Assembly: GCF_947507565.1 (NCBI RefSeq)
Contig: NC_089181.1
Span: forward strand, 3,047,614 to 3,111,613
Reading direction: 5' to 3'
From: Oscarella lobularis
Taxonomy: Eukaryota > Porifera > Homoscleromorpha > Homosclerophorida > Oscarellidae
Length of the DNA stretch: 64,000 bases
Below, piece by piece: positions 9,164 to 22,500 of this stretch. Numbering within the stretch: position 1 is the stretch's first letter; every line of letters begins with the position of its first letter. The notes beneath the pieces are model-generated. The model did no database searches and had not been told where the DNA came from. It saw only the letters and a program-made list of their open reading frames with translations. The position numbers and the translations under genes were made by a program.

Positions 9164-11763
9164 TTAGTACTTCGGTTTCTTGCTTGAGCTTCCGTGATGA
9201 TGATGCCTATCCCTATGTATGAGAAATATAAGAAAATCTTATCCTTTCCCCTCCCTATTGCATCGATTGTACCTGTCTCTGTCTCGGTCCCTCGTATCTC
9301 TGTCGTGGTGATGATGCGATCTCTTCGAACGATCGGCCTTCTTTGCATCCGTCAAAAACTTATCCAAACCGAACGGATCGTCGTCCACGTCCTTTTCGAA
9401 TTGAACCGGTCCTGATCTCTTCTGCGCTTCATCGGCCCCTTCAAAGCCCTTATCAGCTTGGAATCTAAACGTAATGCTCCGTAGTAGGGACACTACTATC
9501 TTCGTCGTTATTCTTACCGGCTCGTTTTGATCAATTGCTCAATATCGTCGCCGTATATGTCCTTGTCCAAGTTCTTGCTTGGCCTATAGACGGCTGACGC
9601 CGACGTTTCGCTCTGTCTCCAAGGTTTGTCATAGACGTTATAGATATCGTCTTCCATAGTGAAACCCGAGTCAATTCCCTACGCAAATCGCTTCTATTTC
9701 ACGTGGAGATACAGTAGTAGGCAATAGTACTTTGCTCTGATTGAAGAGTCTTTGATCGTACATCGCTTCCTGGCTCTGCGCCTGCGCCGGCATTCCAAGG
9801 GCGATTTTCTCACTGATATCGCGATCTTTCTTTTTTGCCAATTCATTTCTAGAAAATACTAACTATGACCAACTCTCCCTGTGACTTCTTCTCTCCTCAC
9901 CTTCGTTCCGCTCCAGCTTTAGCAATTCGTCTCTCCCTTTCTCGTTCCTTGTGACGATCGTAGCGAAGCTGTTCGCGCTCGCGCGCCTCCGTGTCATAGT
10001 CGTCTGTAAGAAAAAAACAATAACAATAGCGCAAAATATATATTTGCGACTTTTGCAACTCGTTTTATACCACCAGAGACGGACGTTCGGATTCCCTGGC
10101 GTTCTTCGCGCGCCTTCTGGGCGAGATCGCGCAAACCCTTCTCCTTTTGCTCCTTCTCCTTCTGAGCGACTTTCTTCGATATCTGCGCTCTCATTTCGAC
10201 CGCTTCACGAGCCTATATACCAAGACAGCGTAGAAGAAAAAAATCGATACGAGAACAAGTACACCGACTTTTCTATCCGCAATGTAAAGAGCTTCGGCTA
10301 ATTTTGCAAAATTGTCATTGATGTGATGATCTTGTAAGCCTCGTCCATCCGCAGCCAGACGTTTATCAAGAGGAATGGTGTAACCCTACGAAAATACACC
10401 GCCTCAATTAGAGTATTTCATACCACTAGAGTCTATTTTGCGTGCCCTGGCGTTTTTCCAGTTGGAGATGCAAGGCGGAATCTTCCACTCTTGCTGCTCT
10501 TTGACTGTGACCTTTAATAAATAAATAAAAGAATAAGTGAAGAGCAAAAATGCGTACACTACAAACGTGCTTTTCGAGTTGGAGAATGCATAACTGGAGC
10601 AGGCGGCGACGGAGGACCTCTCGGAATCTTTTTATTCACTCTACATAAGAGAAGGACTTTTCGTTTCTTATCTCTCCCTCTCAAAGCGATTCTTTGTACT
10701 TGAATTTTGGCGGCTCCAGTGGATCCGATTTCACTTCAACCATGCGAATAATGCGTTGCTTTGCACCGGCATTGTATGCCTCTCCCTGCTGAGCCGGAGT
10801 ATAGCTACAGACAAATAGAATTATCCTTAGACAAACTACTATGAAATTTCTTACCGAATGTATTTAGCTTCACTCGCTTGCTCTGGGACGTGCGTTGGCA
10901 TGGCAGCCGAAATCTTGCCTGACACGAGTTTTTCCAAAGCGTTCTTCGTCTTTTCGGTCGTCTACCACCACAACAAAAAATAAATAAAAATATTAATAAA
11001 TAGTAGATGTGGATTACCTTTTGTATTTCTTCGTCATCAGGTCGCGATAAGTCGACGCCGTCCTCTCCTTGTCTCAAATGCATGGGCAGCAAGTCCCGAA
11101 AATGGGCGTGAACGACCTGTAAATCAGAAATTAATACACGATTAAATAAAAAATTGAGACGATTTTGTTTTGTTTTGCCTTGTCTTTTCGTTGGCCTTGC
11201 TTGGCCAATACGTCGTATTTAATTTTTCCCTCGCTGTCAAGTTGAATCGGAATCGCATTCGAGTCGTTCTACAAACAACAAACCTGCTTTCAAAACTACG
11301 CGACTAATAAATTCTCGTTCACATACGTTTCGTGTTTGGCCCATTCCGAGCGGATATCTAAAGAATTTAACTCTCACAATGTTCCATGATCGAACTGGGA
11401 GACATACTGTGCCACGTGGATTTCCGGAAAAGCGCCTCCATCGCCGAAATCCTTTCGAAAAAGAGAGTTCGTGACGTTCTCGTGACGTCATCGCCTTACA
11501 TGAGGTGTTCGGGGCACCCAGCCCTTTCTGTGACCGTATGGCGGCGCTTTCGATCGTATAGTCGCTACCTAACGTCGCCGCGTAACACGGGGATTGAGAG
11601 CGATACGCGTTTCGAAGATCTTGCCTGTGTTTGTCTGGTGTCTTGGCCAAACGAGCCGAACGAATCGGCCGGAGCTTGAACTGGTGCTGGTAAGAAACTA
11701 GGCACCACATGTTAGCAGCTGAGAGACGCCACGGACGAAGCGAGCCTACCTTGATAAAGCCAT
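9164..11763 (-). CDS. SNW1: SNW domain-containing protein 1 (SKIP/Prp45), spliceosome and transcription coregulator
   Basis: The 14-nt first coding exon (MALS, ATG at 11761-11763) splices to SFLPAPVQ, reproducing the human start MALTSFLPAPTQ. Internal exons show the SNW core: AAAMPVxA, QYIRYTPAQQGEAYN-like, IPPCISNWKNARG then YTIPLDKRLAADGRGLQ, and AKLAEALYIADRKAREAVE with a charged helix. The C-terminal part includes VDDDPFGLDKFLTDAKKA and an Arg/Asp-rich tail, finally spliced to HHHHGSSSKKPKY with the stop at 9164-9166. SNW1 is a component of the activated spliceosome and binds nuclear receptors, Notch complexes and others. A frame that reads through the last intron would stop at 9239; the spliced end fits the family better. 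SNW1 converges on SLIRP, as in human. Conservation is high throughout and there is no sign of decay. Confidence 0.92.
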
Positions 11764-11916
11764 CGCAGATCCCCTTGGGCTAGTAGAGTGCGTTAGTAAT
11801 TTATGGGACAGCCCACGAGGGAGGAAGTGTTCGAAAATAAAAAGGCAAATGACATATATTCAATAGAGAAAGAGTACCATGCCACAACAGTCAATCAGTC
11901 CGACAATAAATCACAG

Positions 11917-14900
11917 TCAAGGTTCATCAACAACATCTGCTTTTGCACATCGATCTAAACACCTCGTAATCACAGCTGTCCATCCCGTTTGGTGACTAAA
12001 AAATAGAATTAAAAATAAATACGATAAACCAAATCCCCAGCGTCCAACTGACCTAGCTCCGCAACCACGACCCGTATCGCCGTGGAAATACTCGTAGAAA
12101 AGAACTAATTCATCCCAATGAGGATCGCTGCGATATTTCTCGCTGTCGCCGTGACAAGGACGAGATCCGTCGGGACCGGGCAAAAAGAGTCGACTCATGC
12201 GATGACACAATTCGAGTGCCACTTCGCGAAGATTCATCTTGACACCGGACCCCTTGGGACACTCGACTTGAAGGGAATCCCCGTAGAAATAATGGTATCG
12301 CTCCAAGCTCTCAATCAGAAGATAATTCACTAAAAAAACAATAATTAGATCACTACCCCCTTTCCGTCTTCTTGCGAGAAAATACCGCATAGCCATATAG
12401 GTCCTCTCCAGTTGCTATTCCCTCCAAAGAGATGAGTATTCGACTCGCCGGGGGTGTAAGAGACTCCCAACGATTCGCCGCCGCAGTGGTATTCAAACGG
12501 CTTATCTTGGTGCACTTTCGAGAGAGAACGAATTCCGTAGGGCGAGAGAAATTCGTCCTCGTCGACGAGGTAGTCGAGAACGCGTTCCAATTGAGAGCGA
12601 GTGGGAATGGCAAGCAAATGATAGAATTCTTCTCCTTCGAGAGCTCCTTTCGTAATCTTTAATTAATGGAAAGAATTTATTGTTTATTGGACGTGGTATC
12701 GGTGTCTCTCTTACGTGGGTTGCAAATCCTTTTTTGTACTCGAGAAACCACTTGAGTCTTTTCTTGAAATCGGGCAATTTCTGCAGCTTTTTGTCGTCGA
12801 GAACGAGACAGGCGTAGAGGGGAATGAGACCGACCATCGAGCGAATTTTCATGGCGTCGTGACCGCCGTCGGGACGACGAAGATGATCGTAGTAGAAGCC
12901 GTCCTCTTCGTTCCACAAACCGTGACCGTCGGCCAATTGATTCATCGCGTCGACGATCATGACAAAATGCTCGAAGAATTTCGATGCCATGTCCTCGTAG
13001 ACGGGATCTTCGAGAGCTAATTCGAGAGCGATGTCAAGCATGGTAATGCAATAGAAGCACATCCAAGCCGTCCCATCAGCCTTGGAGAAGAATAAATATT
13101 CGTTCTATAAACTAAATAAGTAGAGAGACGACTCTCACTTGTTCTAGACTGAATCCAGGAGACAGGGGTTTTGATCTATCAAACAAACCGATGTTGTCCA
13201 ATCCGAGAAAGCCGCCCGCAAAAATATTCTTCCCATCAGGATCCTTTCTGTTCACCCACCTAAAGAGAAAACGGCTTTCAATTATGAATTAATCGATTAA
13301 CTTGTCGTATATATATTGACCAATTGAAGTTGAGGATGAGTTTTTGAAAGCATCTGGCGAGGAACTTTTGATCGCGTTCGCCTCTCTTTCCCGTCATCTT
13401 GTAGACGCGCCAGACGGCCCAAGCGTGAACGGGCGGATTGACGTCGCCGAAAGCGAACTCGTAGGCGGGAATTTGCCCGTTCGGATGCATGTACCATTCG
13501 CGAAGAAAGAGAATGAGCTGGTCTTTAGCGAATTGGGGATCGATGCGAGCAAAGGGAATCATGTGAAAAGCGAGATCCCACGAAGCATACTAAAACACAT
13601 ATAAGGGGAGATTCTCTCAAAATCATAATTATCTTACCCATGGGTACTCCCACTTGTCCGGCATGGAAACAACGTCCCTATTGAAAAGATGCATCCAATC
13701 CGCATTCCTACCTTGAAGTCGTCCTTCAGGCGGCGCCACTTGATCCTTATCCCCGTACAGCCAATCCTCGACGACGTAATGATAAAACTGCTTCGACCAG
13801 AGCAGACCCGCGTAGGCCTGTCGCGCAACGAGCTGACTTTTCTCATCCAGATTCGCCGGTATGGCGGCACTATAGAATTCATCCGCTTCCATTTTTCTCG
13901 CAGAGATTATCGCTTCCGCATTCTCGACCGATATTTCAGCGGTCTTATCCGGTCCCAGCTCTTTCTCATTGACCAGTCTCATATAGACCGAATCTTCCTC
14001 GTGAGCGCCGAGATCGAAGACAAAGTGCGGCGCGACTTTCGTGCCGCGTTTCTTCGGATTGACGGCCTTCTCGTCGCCGTTGATGACGAAACGATGAAAG
14101 GCATCTTTCGTATACGACGTATATTGCTCGACATTCCACAAGCGCATGGAATTCGTCTCGTTTTCGGTGAACAGCATTCGAGCCGTTTTCCCGCGCGAAT
14201 CCGGGCACACGTAGAAACGAAACTTGTCGAGCGTGTCGTGCCGACACTCGACTTCGCGATCGCTCACCGCCTTGATGGACGCCTTGAGCGTGCATCCCTC
14301 GTGCGTGCAACCCCATATCCACGTATTTCGAAACCAAAGCGTAGGAAGCAGATGAAGTTGCGTCGCCTTCGCACTCCGATTCGCAACGGTAATCTTAATT
14401 ATGACGTCATCGGGGCTATTTTTAGCGTACGTCGCGAAGACATCGCAATAGTTGTCGTCGTCGAAAGCGCCGGCGTCTTCGAGCTCGAATTCGGGCTTAT
14501 CGATTCCGGCGGCGGACGCTTCGCGTTCGAGACGCGCGTAGGGAAACTCGTCGAGCGGATACTTGTAGAGGGCTTTCATGTACGAGTGCGTGGGCGTCGA
14601 ATCGAGATAATAGTAGCACTCCTTCACGTCTTCGCCGTGATTTCCTTGGGGGCCCGTCAAGCCGAATAGGCGTTCTTTTAGAATGGGATCGCTGCCGTTC
14701 CAGAGCGCTAGTGCGAAGCAGAGACGGCATTGGCGATCGGTGATGCCGAGGAGGCCGTCTTCGCCCCAGCGATAGGCACGAGATCGGGCGTGATCGTGTG
14801 GAAAATAGCTCCAGCTGTACGAAGGGAATTTTCTTTTCTTCTTTTTTATTGTCTTTTGCTTACCAGCTTCCGTCGCTCGAATAATCTTCACGCACGGTCC

Positions 14901-15057
14901 CCCATTGTCTTTCGGAGAGATAGGGGCCCCAGCGTTTCCAGTTTTTCTTGCGATCGCGATCTTCGATGAGGCGTTCGGTTTCTGCTGCTTTGCGCGCGTA
15001 GATCACTTCGGTTTTGGCTCGTAGTAGTGGAGCGTGCCTCGGCCGAAGACTAGCCAT
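11917..15057 (-). CDS. GH63/MGH1-type glycoside hydrolase (mannosyl-oligosaccharide glucosidase-like)
   Basis: About 880 residues in eight or so exons, beginning [15 protein letters not shown] (15057). Visible blocks: [144 protein letters not shown] and [12 protein letters not shown] near the stop. These are the repeated helix and catalytic-loop signatures of the (alpha/alpha)6-barrel MGH1-like hydrolases assigned to GH63, known mainly from bacteria, fungi and some early animals. It is not the ER processing glucosidase MOGS and has no signal peptide, so a cytosolic role on a small glucoside (glucosylglycerate or similar) is possible but unproven. Multiple introns show it is a settled host gene. 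Head-to-head with KIF23, 297 bp apart. Confidence 0.75.
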
Positions 15058-15354
15058 TCTGCGTCGAGTGAAAAATAGCGCAGAATTTCGCTGGGCGGAA
15101 AGAGGGCGTATCGGCGTATCCGGCGTATCTTAGTTACGTCATCTAACGCGCGGTATTCTGTAAAAGAAAAATGAGGTTTTTTGGTGCCGAATTGCTTGCA
15201 TAATTTTTTCTAAATACACGCAAATTCACGACACAATACGCAGCACTGTTTCCCTACTTCAAAGTGAACACTAGTGCAGTGGTCACGTGTATGGGTGTGA
15301 TTGGACTATTGTGCGCAAGCGCGAAATCAAATATCGTGGTCGCCGTTTACAGCC
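15058..15354. promoter_or_regulatory. Divergent promoter region between the GH63 gene and KIF23
   Basis: A gene-free 297-bp interval between two outward-facing start codons. It carries a short tandem array of GGCGTATC-like units (about 15106-15130) and a GTGATTGG inverted CCAAT-type box near 15297. No other feature is seen. Confidence 0.35.
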
Positions 15355-18300
15355 ATGGACGTTCGTTCGCGAGGAGCCCAAACGCCAAGAACGCCGATGA
15401 CGACTCGCTCGCGCGCTGCGGCGACGCCGAAAAAGGCGACGCTTCCGACGGAACCCGTTGGGGTAAGGAGCCTCCCTAAAAAAAGGGCATAACGCAATGT
15501 CACCGTAGGTTTACTGCCGATTGAAACCGCTATTGGATGGCGAAGAAGAGATTTGCGCTCGAAAAGTGTTGAATCATCAACTTCTGCTCGATCCACCGGA
15601 GGTTCTTCGGAGAAAGAGAGAGTTTCTAATAACAGCGCGACTCTTTCCTTTTCTCTCTAGTCGTCTCAATCGTATAAATCGGGTCACAGATATCAAACGA
15701 AGTGCACGTTTCGTAAAGTATTTGATACCGATGCTGATCAAAAAGACGTTTTCGCCGATCTGTGCGTTCCTCTGATCGACGACGTACTCAAAGGAAAAAA
15801 CGGTCAGATATTTAATTTTAGACGCAGAGCGCACGTGGCATTAATTAATTAATTAAATAAATTCTCTACAGGCCTTCTTTTTGCGTACGGAATAACTGGA
15901 TCGGGAAAAACGCACACGATGATCGGAGATTCGGGAAATGGAGGAATGTTGCCGAGAAGTTTAGATACCATTTTTAATTCCATCGGTCATCTTCAAGCAG
16001 AGCGATGTGTAAGTGTACTACTGTTAGAATTTCACCCCCTACATACAATCCATAAAAAAAGGTCTTCAAACCTGATAAACAAAATGGGATGAACATTCAG
16101 AATGAATTTCAAGCCAAAATGGAGCAGCAAAGAAACAAAGCTGCGGCATCTCAAAAATCTGGGTGCGTAACGTCTTTCCCTTATGACTACATAATTAAAC
16201 AAGGATTTTTACAGGGGACAAGACTGCCCAGATTTCATGCGCATTCCAGATTCAACAAAAATTAGCGGAGTAATAATAAATAACGCCAGCCAATATAAAT
16301 ATTATATAATCTATGACGTGTAATTGTAGTTGGATGAAGACAATGCCTACGCAGTCTTTGTATCATTTGTGGAGATCTACAACAACTACATCTATGACCT
16401 ATTGGAGGAACCAGATGCAGACGAAGTTCATCAAAAGTACTATAGGCAATACAAGAGAGAAAAAAGAATCAATGCAATTCCTTTTTATTTATCAGACCGC
16501 CTCAATCGAAGAACTTGAGAGAAGATCATCGTCACAACATGTACGTGAGTGGCGCGAACGAATACGAAGTGAAGAGCACGGAAGAGGCGTACGAGTTGCT
16601 ATGGCGAGGCCAACAGCGACGACGCGTCGCTCAGACTCAACTCAATCACGAGTCGAGTCGAAGTCACAGCGTCTTTACGATTCGCGTCGTTCAAGCGCCC
16701 GTCGACGCGACGGGAGCGGAAATATTGAACGAGAAGAGTGCCGTCTCAATTAGTCAGCTGTCGCTCGTCGATTTGGCTGGATCGGAGAGAGCGAGTCGCA
16801 CTCAAGCGTTTGGAGGAAAACTTAAAGAAGCCGGTCGGTAGTAATATGGAATTATGTGTATTATTATTATTATTTATCTGTGTCAGGCAATATCAATGCT
16901 GCTCTGATGGTTCTTCGCAAATGCATGGAAACGCTTCGGGACAATCAAATGAACGGAACGAGTCGCATTGTTCCGTACAGAGATTCGAAATTGACGCACA
17001 TTTTTAAGAACTATTTCGATGGCGAAGGAAAGGTAAAGATATTTATTTGTGATGTCACGTTTTTGGGGTGCAATTGTTTTTTTCATTTAGGTCAGGATGA
17101 TTGTATGTATCAGTCCAACGGCGGATGAATATGACGAGAGTCTGGTCAGTTGGGATCATCATCATTTTCTTTTTTTATTATTCTTTAACGAGTTTTCTAG
17201 CACGTGATGCGTTTTGCAGAATTGACGCAGGAAGTGGAGGTGGCGAAACCGACCGTCATGAGGTCATTGGAAAATGGCTTAGAGCCAGGCAGACGAAATG
17301 GTAATGACCTATACGAAACCTATAGGTATACCGTTTTCTTTATCCGTTCTCCTCTAGCTCACAAACTCTACAAGGAGGCAATGGAGCGATTGGAAGAAAT
17401 GGAAAGAAAAGGTTCTATTTTATCTATTATTGACACTTGGCTCTTTGCATTGGAATTCCTTTGCAGCAGCTGAAGCTCCAGTGGAAGCGGCTCCTCCGCC
17501 TCCTCATCGACCATTTGAACCGTTGCTACCTCATGAGCCAATCACATTCACTTTCCCACATATTGCGGCTCCGGAAGTAAGAATTAGATATACTTGTATA
17601 CGGGGGAACGTAATAGTGTTGTATTAAGCTTAATTCGCGTTGTAGAGGGATCATTATGTTGTTAGATTCGGTTATTAACGCAGTTGCATGTTGACAGGAA
17701 CTGTTTCTTTATGATTACTTTCCTGGACCGAGATCTCATAAGGTCTTCTCATCAAATATGCATGCTGCATGCCGGGAGATTGATTGAATAATCAGTCCAG
17801 CAACAGCTGATATATATTTGCACAGATATTTCATTTTATCTGATTCTGGATTATTGTTTTAGCTGGTTTCAAGCAACGATTCGACGGTGCTTCCGTCCTT
17901 TGTTGAAGCTCTCAAAGAGAAACAGGCAATGAGACGACGATTTCTGGAAGAACTCGAATTAAAAAGTAAGAATTTAAATCTTCAAGTCCGGCTAATGATA
18001 CAGTACAGGGGGTCATAGACTCCTAACATAAAATAATTGACCCACAGCTATACGCAGAGTAGTGGGAACATGTACGTAAGGGGCTTTGAGTTGATTCTAG
18101 TTGCCCGTTGTTATAGAACGTCAATTTCGAGATTATTTGGGTCAGATTGATGGCAATTATGGAGGCCAGAGGCAGGTAGGTATCCAGCCCTCTCGTCTAG
18201 CTTTAGGCCAGATAACTCAAAATGCGCGTTAGGCACTGGAAAACGCTCACGACGCGTTGAGAGCAAAAGAAGGAGAAATTCAGAAAATTGAGAAAAGAGC

Positions 18301-19417
18301 GAGAGTGGGAGAACAGAAAGTAAGAGTAGAAATATTTGTTACAGTCATCAACCATAGTCTCTGTTTCTTTCAGGCTGTCAAAGAGGCCGTTGCTTTGGAG
18401 AGAGAACGCAATCAACAAGAATCGGTCTCGTTCTCTCTCTCTTTCTCTCTTTCCTGTGAAGTTATTTGACGTTTTCTCGCGCGTAGGAGAGAAGAATGAA
18501 TCAGGTGAAACAGACGTTGGAGGCGAGAATTCATTTGCAAGAGGACAAATTGAGAAAAATGAAGCAAATCGTAAAGCAACGTCGCCAAGAACCTCCGCCT
18601 CCTCCTCCTCCTCCGTCTGCATCCGCTGCTACTCCAGACCCAACTCGACAGGTAGAGCCACCAGGCAGTCAGTCAGTATACGTAGATAGGAGTGACGCGC
18701 TTTTCTGCACTACTTAGGCTCCTGCTGTGAAAGCGCGCCATCGCAAACGATCGTTTTCAGCTGACTTGTGGCTTGAACATAAGCCTCACTCGCATCTTAG
18801 CACTGGTATGTCGTCAATCAGTCTTATGCGCAATTCAATGTTGAAGTTCTCTTGTTTTTTTTTATAGATCAAGTTCTTCAGCCGCGGATAAAGAAAAAGA
18901 AGACGGTGAATTCTCCGAAGATCAAGGATTTGAAGGAAGGCGGCTGTTCCAAGTATGTTCTCGCTCATCAGGAGCAAGATTCCATGGGAGAAGTCGAAAC
19001 GCATCTATTCAAGGTGAGCGTACATGCAAAGAGGTCTCTGATTGAATTTATAATATTTTTATGCTAAGGGTGAAGTGTGGAAAACGCGTGGCGGTGGAGC
19101 TGCAGTCCAATTCACCGATATTGAAAAATTGAAATCGGAGAATCCAATCACGGCAACTGATCATCATCATCGGTATTGCAGTTAGTCCTTACCTCTTTAA
19201 TTCTATTTTGATTTGCTGCAGCAAAAGAAGCGAAACGCGTGGCCGAGATTTGTCAGACGACGAAGATGACGAAGATGACGAGGAGGACGAGGACGAGAGT
19301 GTTGATAGTCCTGATCCTGACGTCACAGACGTACAGACGAGGTGCGCATTCGGAATTGAAGGAAAGCCGGGATGTGCTCCAGCCTACACCCACACGTCAC
19401 CGAAGAAAAAGAAATGA
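15355..19417 (+). CDS. KIF23: Kinesin-6 KIF23/MKLP1, centralspindlin motor
   Basis: Starts at ATG 15355 ([15 protein letters not shown]..). The motor domain is spread over many small exons: [20 protein letters not shown] (P-loop, near 15890), [51 protein letters not shown] (switch I), [18 protein letters not shown] (switch II), [20 protein letters not shown] and [15 protein letters not shown]. The long insert in the motor and the exact loop wording match MKLP1/KIF23 rather than KIF20. A coiled coil follows, then [17 protein letters not shown] (human RHRRSRSAGDRWVDHKP), [31 protein letters not shown] and the C-terminal [15 protein letters not shown] with the stop at 19415-19417. KIF23 pairs with RACGAP1 as centralspindlin to build the midzone and midbody in cytokinesis. 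Full length, no damage seen. Confidence 0.92.
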
Positions 19418-19585
19418 GAGAAGAGACTTTGATTGCTCTTTTGGACGAACTCATTATAGAGTAATACTAGATATAGTTTTACTAGCCACTGGCAAATAAA
19501 TAGTATTGCAAATTGATTGGCGCGAGCTGTAGGCGTGTGTAGTCTAGCGTGCACTAAAGGAATTCGACGAGTTCAAGAGACGATC

Positions 19586-22500
19586 ATGGAAAAGAGCGAT
19601 CCGCCGCCCCAAGCGGGCACTGATCCTCCCGCCGCCGTTCCAATGAAATTTTTCTCCAGCTGGGAAATCGAGCGAACGGCGTCGAATTGCGTTGCAAGGT
19701 GATCTCGCGCGCCCCTCGTCGAAAACACTGAGACAAAAAAAAACGCCCCGTGTTTCAGATGGTGTCACCTGCGCTTGGCAATGCTTCGACTGGCCAATCC
19801 GCCCGTTTTCGACCTCCAAGGAATTCTCCTCGCTGTTTCAATGAAGGCAAGCCGGAGAGAGAAACGCGAGGGGGTTTCTTCTTTACGATTCTCGTCCTCG
19901 TTGCCCAGAATCTTCGCGGTCGAACACTGAGATCGACCGAACTCGCGCTATCGTCTTCGTCGTCGTCGTCAACTCGAGGCGGAAGCGGCACCAATCTTCC
20001 ACTGGACCTCACTTTTTCACTTCAGGTTTCGCAGCGCCGTGTCTTCCGGTCTGAAGCACGCCCTCCGACTCGGGGGTTTTTTTCTCTCTCAGTATCCGCA
20101 CTACTTGAAACGAAAGGGAAACTGCTTGGAAATCATGCTCCAGCGACGAAATCGATACAAGAGCAAGAGCATGCCCGGTTTCAAGACTCTCGCACGAGGA
20201 CACGTCTTCATGGATCAGGTTCAGGAGAGAAAACATGCACAGGATCACCGTGTATTATGGTTGCAATTTTCCCCAGGTGTTGCAGCACACTCTCGTCGGA
20301 CCTGTTCCCTTGTCGACGAAATCCAAGACGGGAAAAGTCATTATCGCTCACGTGGACATTGAATTTATTGAAAGGTTGGAGTGTGATTGGTTGCTGGTGA
20401 CGTCACGCACGCGTTTCTTCTCCAGTTGGCCTGTAAGCGGGAGCCGAGACCCCGTGGCGTCCGCGTCCGCAGCTGGAGGCGCTTCATCAATAGCCACAGG
20501 TTATTAATCAATTAATCAATAAATCAATTTATCAACCGTTTTGTTTCAGGAGTGAGTCAGGTTCCTCTCGACGAAGATTTATCCGGAGAGGAAGGAGACC
20601 CGGACGAAGTCGATGACGATTTCTCCGAGGATGCCATGGTGTTATCGGATCCGGCGAGCGATAGCGACGAGCAGACAATTGAGCCGGTGCGACTGAGACG
20701 AGGAGATAGAATGAAGAAACTGATGCTGTCCGTTACCAAGGTCCTAAAAAAAACCCACCTGAAATAATATATCTAAGTTTTTCATCAAAGAAACGGCACT
20801 GGAGAAAACTCTTTGCCTTTCTAAAAAAAGTCAAAATTGACGACGACGTAAGTTCGTGTTCACTTCATTGGCATGCACGATACCGTACTCTCTTTCCTAG
20901 GAGGGGGCGGAACGAGATTCGGATGAAGCTCAGGCGGTCGAAGAGCTGACGCAGGATTCGGACGAAGACAGCGACGTTCCCGTGTCCGTCGACAGGCTGT
21001 CGAATTCGCTGGCGCACCGACCGACTCTTCGGCCGTTTTTCGATCACCAACCGTCCATTCCGAGCCTAAAGAATTTCTCGGAGACAGACGAAAAGGTGAG
21101 GCAGTTTCATACTGCGATTCTAAATTGGAAGAAATCCATCCCTAGGGTGAGGAGACGAGTGGGCAGCAAGACAAGGTGAGTAATTCAATCAGACGTTTTT
21201 ATTTTTTATTGTGTCTAATCTAAGGAGAGTCCTATTCGGGGACTTGGAGCCAATGAGCAAGTCGAGCTGAGCGGCGATGAATTGAGATTGCCAAGCGAAC
21301 ACGCAAAATCGTGGGTAAGTTGACACCTCGTTTTATTTTCGAACTGAGATTTTTTATAAATTAATTAAGGAGTCTTCGATTTTGTCTCTTTTTTCGTCGG
21401 AGACTTTTTCGGCCGCCTTGCTCATCATTGATCTTTCGTGCTCGCAAGGGAAGGTGGGCAAGGATTTTTTTAACTGAAGGCGTTTGACTTCAATTTTAAC
21501 AGAGGCTCTACTATTGCGTCAAAGGAACGCTCAATTTGCCAATTATTACAACAACTAAAGTGGGCGAAATAAAGGAAATCATTTCCTCGATTCTCGTACG
21601 AATTCAAAGCAAGTGAGTGTGGTGGTGCTATATGGATATATAATATATTGGTTCCACGTTCGTTTCTAGAGCGCATCGAAGTCACCTGCCTCAGTCGCTC
21701 AGACTAGGCATAGCCGGAGATGAAAATTGTTTTCACGACGTCTTACAAGCGTTCGTCAAGACGGCAACGGAAAGAAGTGTCAATTGGCTAGAGCTAGTTC
21801 ACTTCCTTCCCATTCATCTAGGTAAATGTTGAACCGCCGCCTTGTTATAATTAATAGGTTAAAGGCTCTGTGTACACTCTAGCATCCTCTTTTCTCACCA
21901 ATTACGTGGCCAGTCACGATTCGACGTATCGATCGCTCTTCATGGATCAAACTTGGACGGACTTTCTCGAATCATTTCCCAGTTCATCTCTAGAAAGTAA
22001 ATCATTAAATTAGGCTTGTATACTTGACTAAAACTGTTTGATTCAGGCAATAGTGCTGAACTTTCTAAAAAAATAACAAAATTCTTCCAAGCCGCTTCCC
22101 ATTTGTATCCCATGTCTGTGGCCAATGCGCGATTGCAACGCAAAGGGTAACTAAGGCTACAGGCTTTGATGCATATTGGACCAGCTGACATTTATGGATC
22201 TATAGCATAGACGGGGGAGATTCAACTAAAGTTGACGTGCCATTTATCTGTGTACGATCATCATACCTGAAATGATGATATTCATATGTTTTCTTGTAGG
22301 ATCTTCAACTTGGTTCTGCTGCTGGGCCAGCGTCAGATACGGCGCCAGTACTAGGGCGACTTCCTGGTTCTAAATGACGTCGCATTTGCTTCATATAATT
22401 TACGCCGCTTTTTTTTGCAGAGGTTGATGCCGATGACTCATTGGATATTTTCACTGCCAGTCAAAGTCAGTCGACGGCGACGGCTTCGGCGAGTGACGGA

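Noticed and set aside
13689-14669. 326-codon plus-strand open frame
   Set aside because: It lies antisense to the longest exon of the GH63 gene, has no family similarity or start context, and mirrors the codon structure of the real gene.
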